A stretch of DNA of 64,000 bases from Candidatus Pantoea gossypiicola. GTDB lineage: Bacteria > Pseudomonadota > Gammaproteobacteria > Enterobacterales > Enterobacteriaceae. Location: assembly GCF_008632075.1 (NCBI RefSeq), contig NZ_VWVM01000007.1:1-64000 (forward strand), in the 5' to 3' direction. The notes beneath the pieces were generated by a model. That model did no database searches. It was not told the origin of the DNA and saw nothing but the letters and a program-made list of their open reading frames with translations. The first letter of the stretch is position 1; each line of letters opens with the position of its first letter. This document shows, in pieces, positions 63,522-64,000 of the stretch. The position numbers and the translations under genes are program-made.

Positions 63522-64000
63522 ATGGAAACGATCACCGATCTGATTGAGAAGATTTATGCTGGCACATTCCCGGAGGCGACCTTTGCGCGCCTGCAGGCTG
63601 ACATCGCTACCGCCCGCGAGACGATTAAGCTGCCCCGTAAGGCACACTGGGATGAACAGGATGTGGTGCTGATCACCTACGCCGATCAGTTTCGGGAAGC
63701 CGGTAAACCCACGCTCAGCACCTTTTCCCGTTTCTATCAGCAGCATCTGCAATCCACGTTTCCGCTGGTTCACCTGCTGCCCTTTTTCCCCTGGTCGTCC
63801 GATGACGGCTTTTCGGTGATTGATTACCATCAGGTCGATCCGCAGTGCGGCGACTGGCAGGATATTGCGCGACTGCATCAGGAAACCCGGCTGATGTTTG
63901 ACTTCGTCTGCAACCACATGTCGTCGCAGAGCGCCTGGTTTAGCCACTTTCTGGCGCAGGATCCCGGCTGGGACGATTTCTTTATCAGCATGCCGCCCGC
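63522..64000 (+). CDS. GH13 sugar phosphorylase, N-terminal part (cut by window edge)
   Basis: About 160 codons of a glycoside hydrolase family 13 protein are visible. The opening METITDLIEKIYAG, the segment LLPFFPWSSDDGFSVIDYH and MFDFVCNHMS are typical of the sucrose phosphorylase / glucosylglycerate phosphorylase subgroup (YcjM-like), which splits sucrose or a related glucoside with phosphate to give glucose 1-phosphate. The catalytic Asp and Glu lie beyond base 64000, so the exact activity cannot be judged. Confidence 0.85.
   Translation, partial: METITDLIEKIYAGTFPEATFARLQADIATARETIKLPRKAHWDEQDVVLITYADQFREAGKPTLSTFSRFYQQHLQSTFPLVHLLPFFPWSSDDGFSVIDYHQVDPQCGDWQDIARLHQETRLMFDFVCNHMSSQSAWFSHFLAQDPGWDDFFISMPP

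Overview
The window looks like the chromosome of an enterobacterium of the Erwiniaceae, most likely Pantoea or a close relative. This is inferred from protein resemblance to the E. coli K-12 counterparts (OmpR and CRP look almost unchanged) and from gene order; no search was run. Most of the window follows the E. coli tufA-to-greB region closely, so novelty lies mainly where that backbone is interrupted.

Layout. 1-3.8 kb: str operon on the minus strand (rpsL, rpsG, fusA, tuf, the last cut by the window edge) behind a near-consensus promoter. 3.8-5.6 kb: yheO-tusDCB. 5.7-12.5 kb: fkpA, slyX, slyD, yheV, kefB, kefG, yheS. 12.5-17.8 kb: an accessory block absent from this position in E. coli, with tauABCD (taurine uptake and desulfonation), a divergent LacI-family regulator and a LysE-type exporter. 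17.8-28.8 kb: yheT, yheU, prkB, a hairpin-rich non-coding stretch, yhfA, crp, yhfK, argD, pabA, the fic/yhfG pair, ppiA, tsgA. 28.8-34.6 kb: codA inserted next to nirBD-cysG, with nirC missing. 34.7-44.5 kb: trpS-gph-rpe-dam-damX-aroB-aroK and hofQPONM. 44.6-50.9 kb: mrcA, then an AT-rich accessory insert (GNAT enzyme, PAS/LuxR regulator, CodB-like permease, perhaps a tiny membrane peptide), then nudE. 51.2-55.4 kb: igaA-yrfG-hslR-hslO. 55.8-64 kb: pckA, envZ/ompR, a lone YjbE-like secreted small protein, greB, tex and the start of a GH13 sugar phosphorylase cut by the window edge.

Functional links. Sulfur and nitrogen scavenging recur: taurine desulfonation and assimilatory or respiratory nitrite reduction with siroheme synthesis by CysG. 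Cytosine use may be split between codA at 29 kb and a CodB-like permease at 49 kb. Several control sites can be read directly: a paired ARG box before argD, an FNR site plus a 7-2-7 NarL/NarP site before nirB spaced as in E. coli, a CRP palindrome between ppiA and tsgA, and a sigma-E-like promoter before fkpA.

I did not find a clearly new multi-gene system. The best candidates for a second look are the Fic protein with His replacing the metal-binding acid of its motif, the 47.2-50.2 kb insert with its possible 26-residue membrane peptide and operator-like palindrome, the lone YjbE homologue, and the structured non-coding region at 20.0-20.5 kb.
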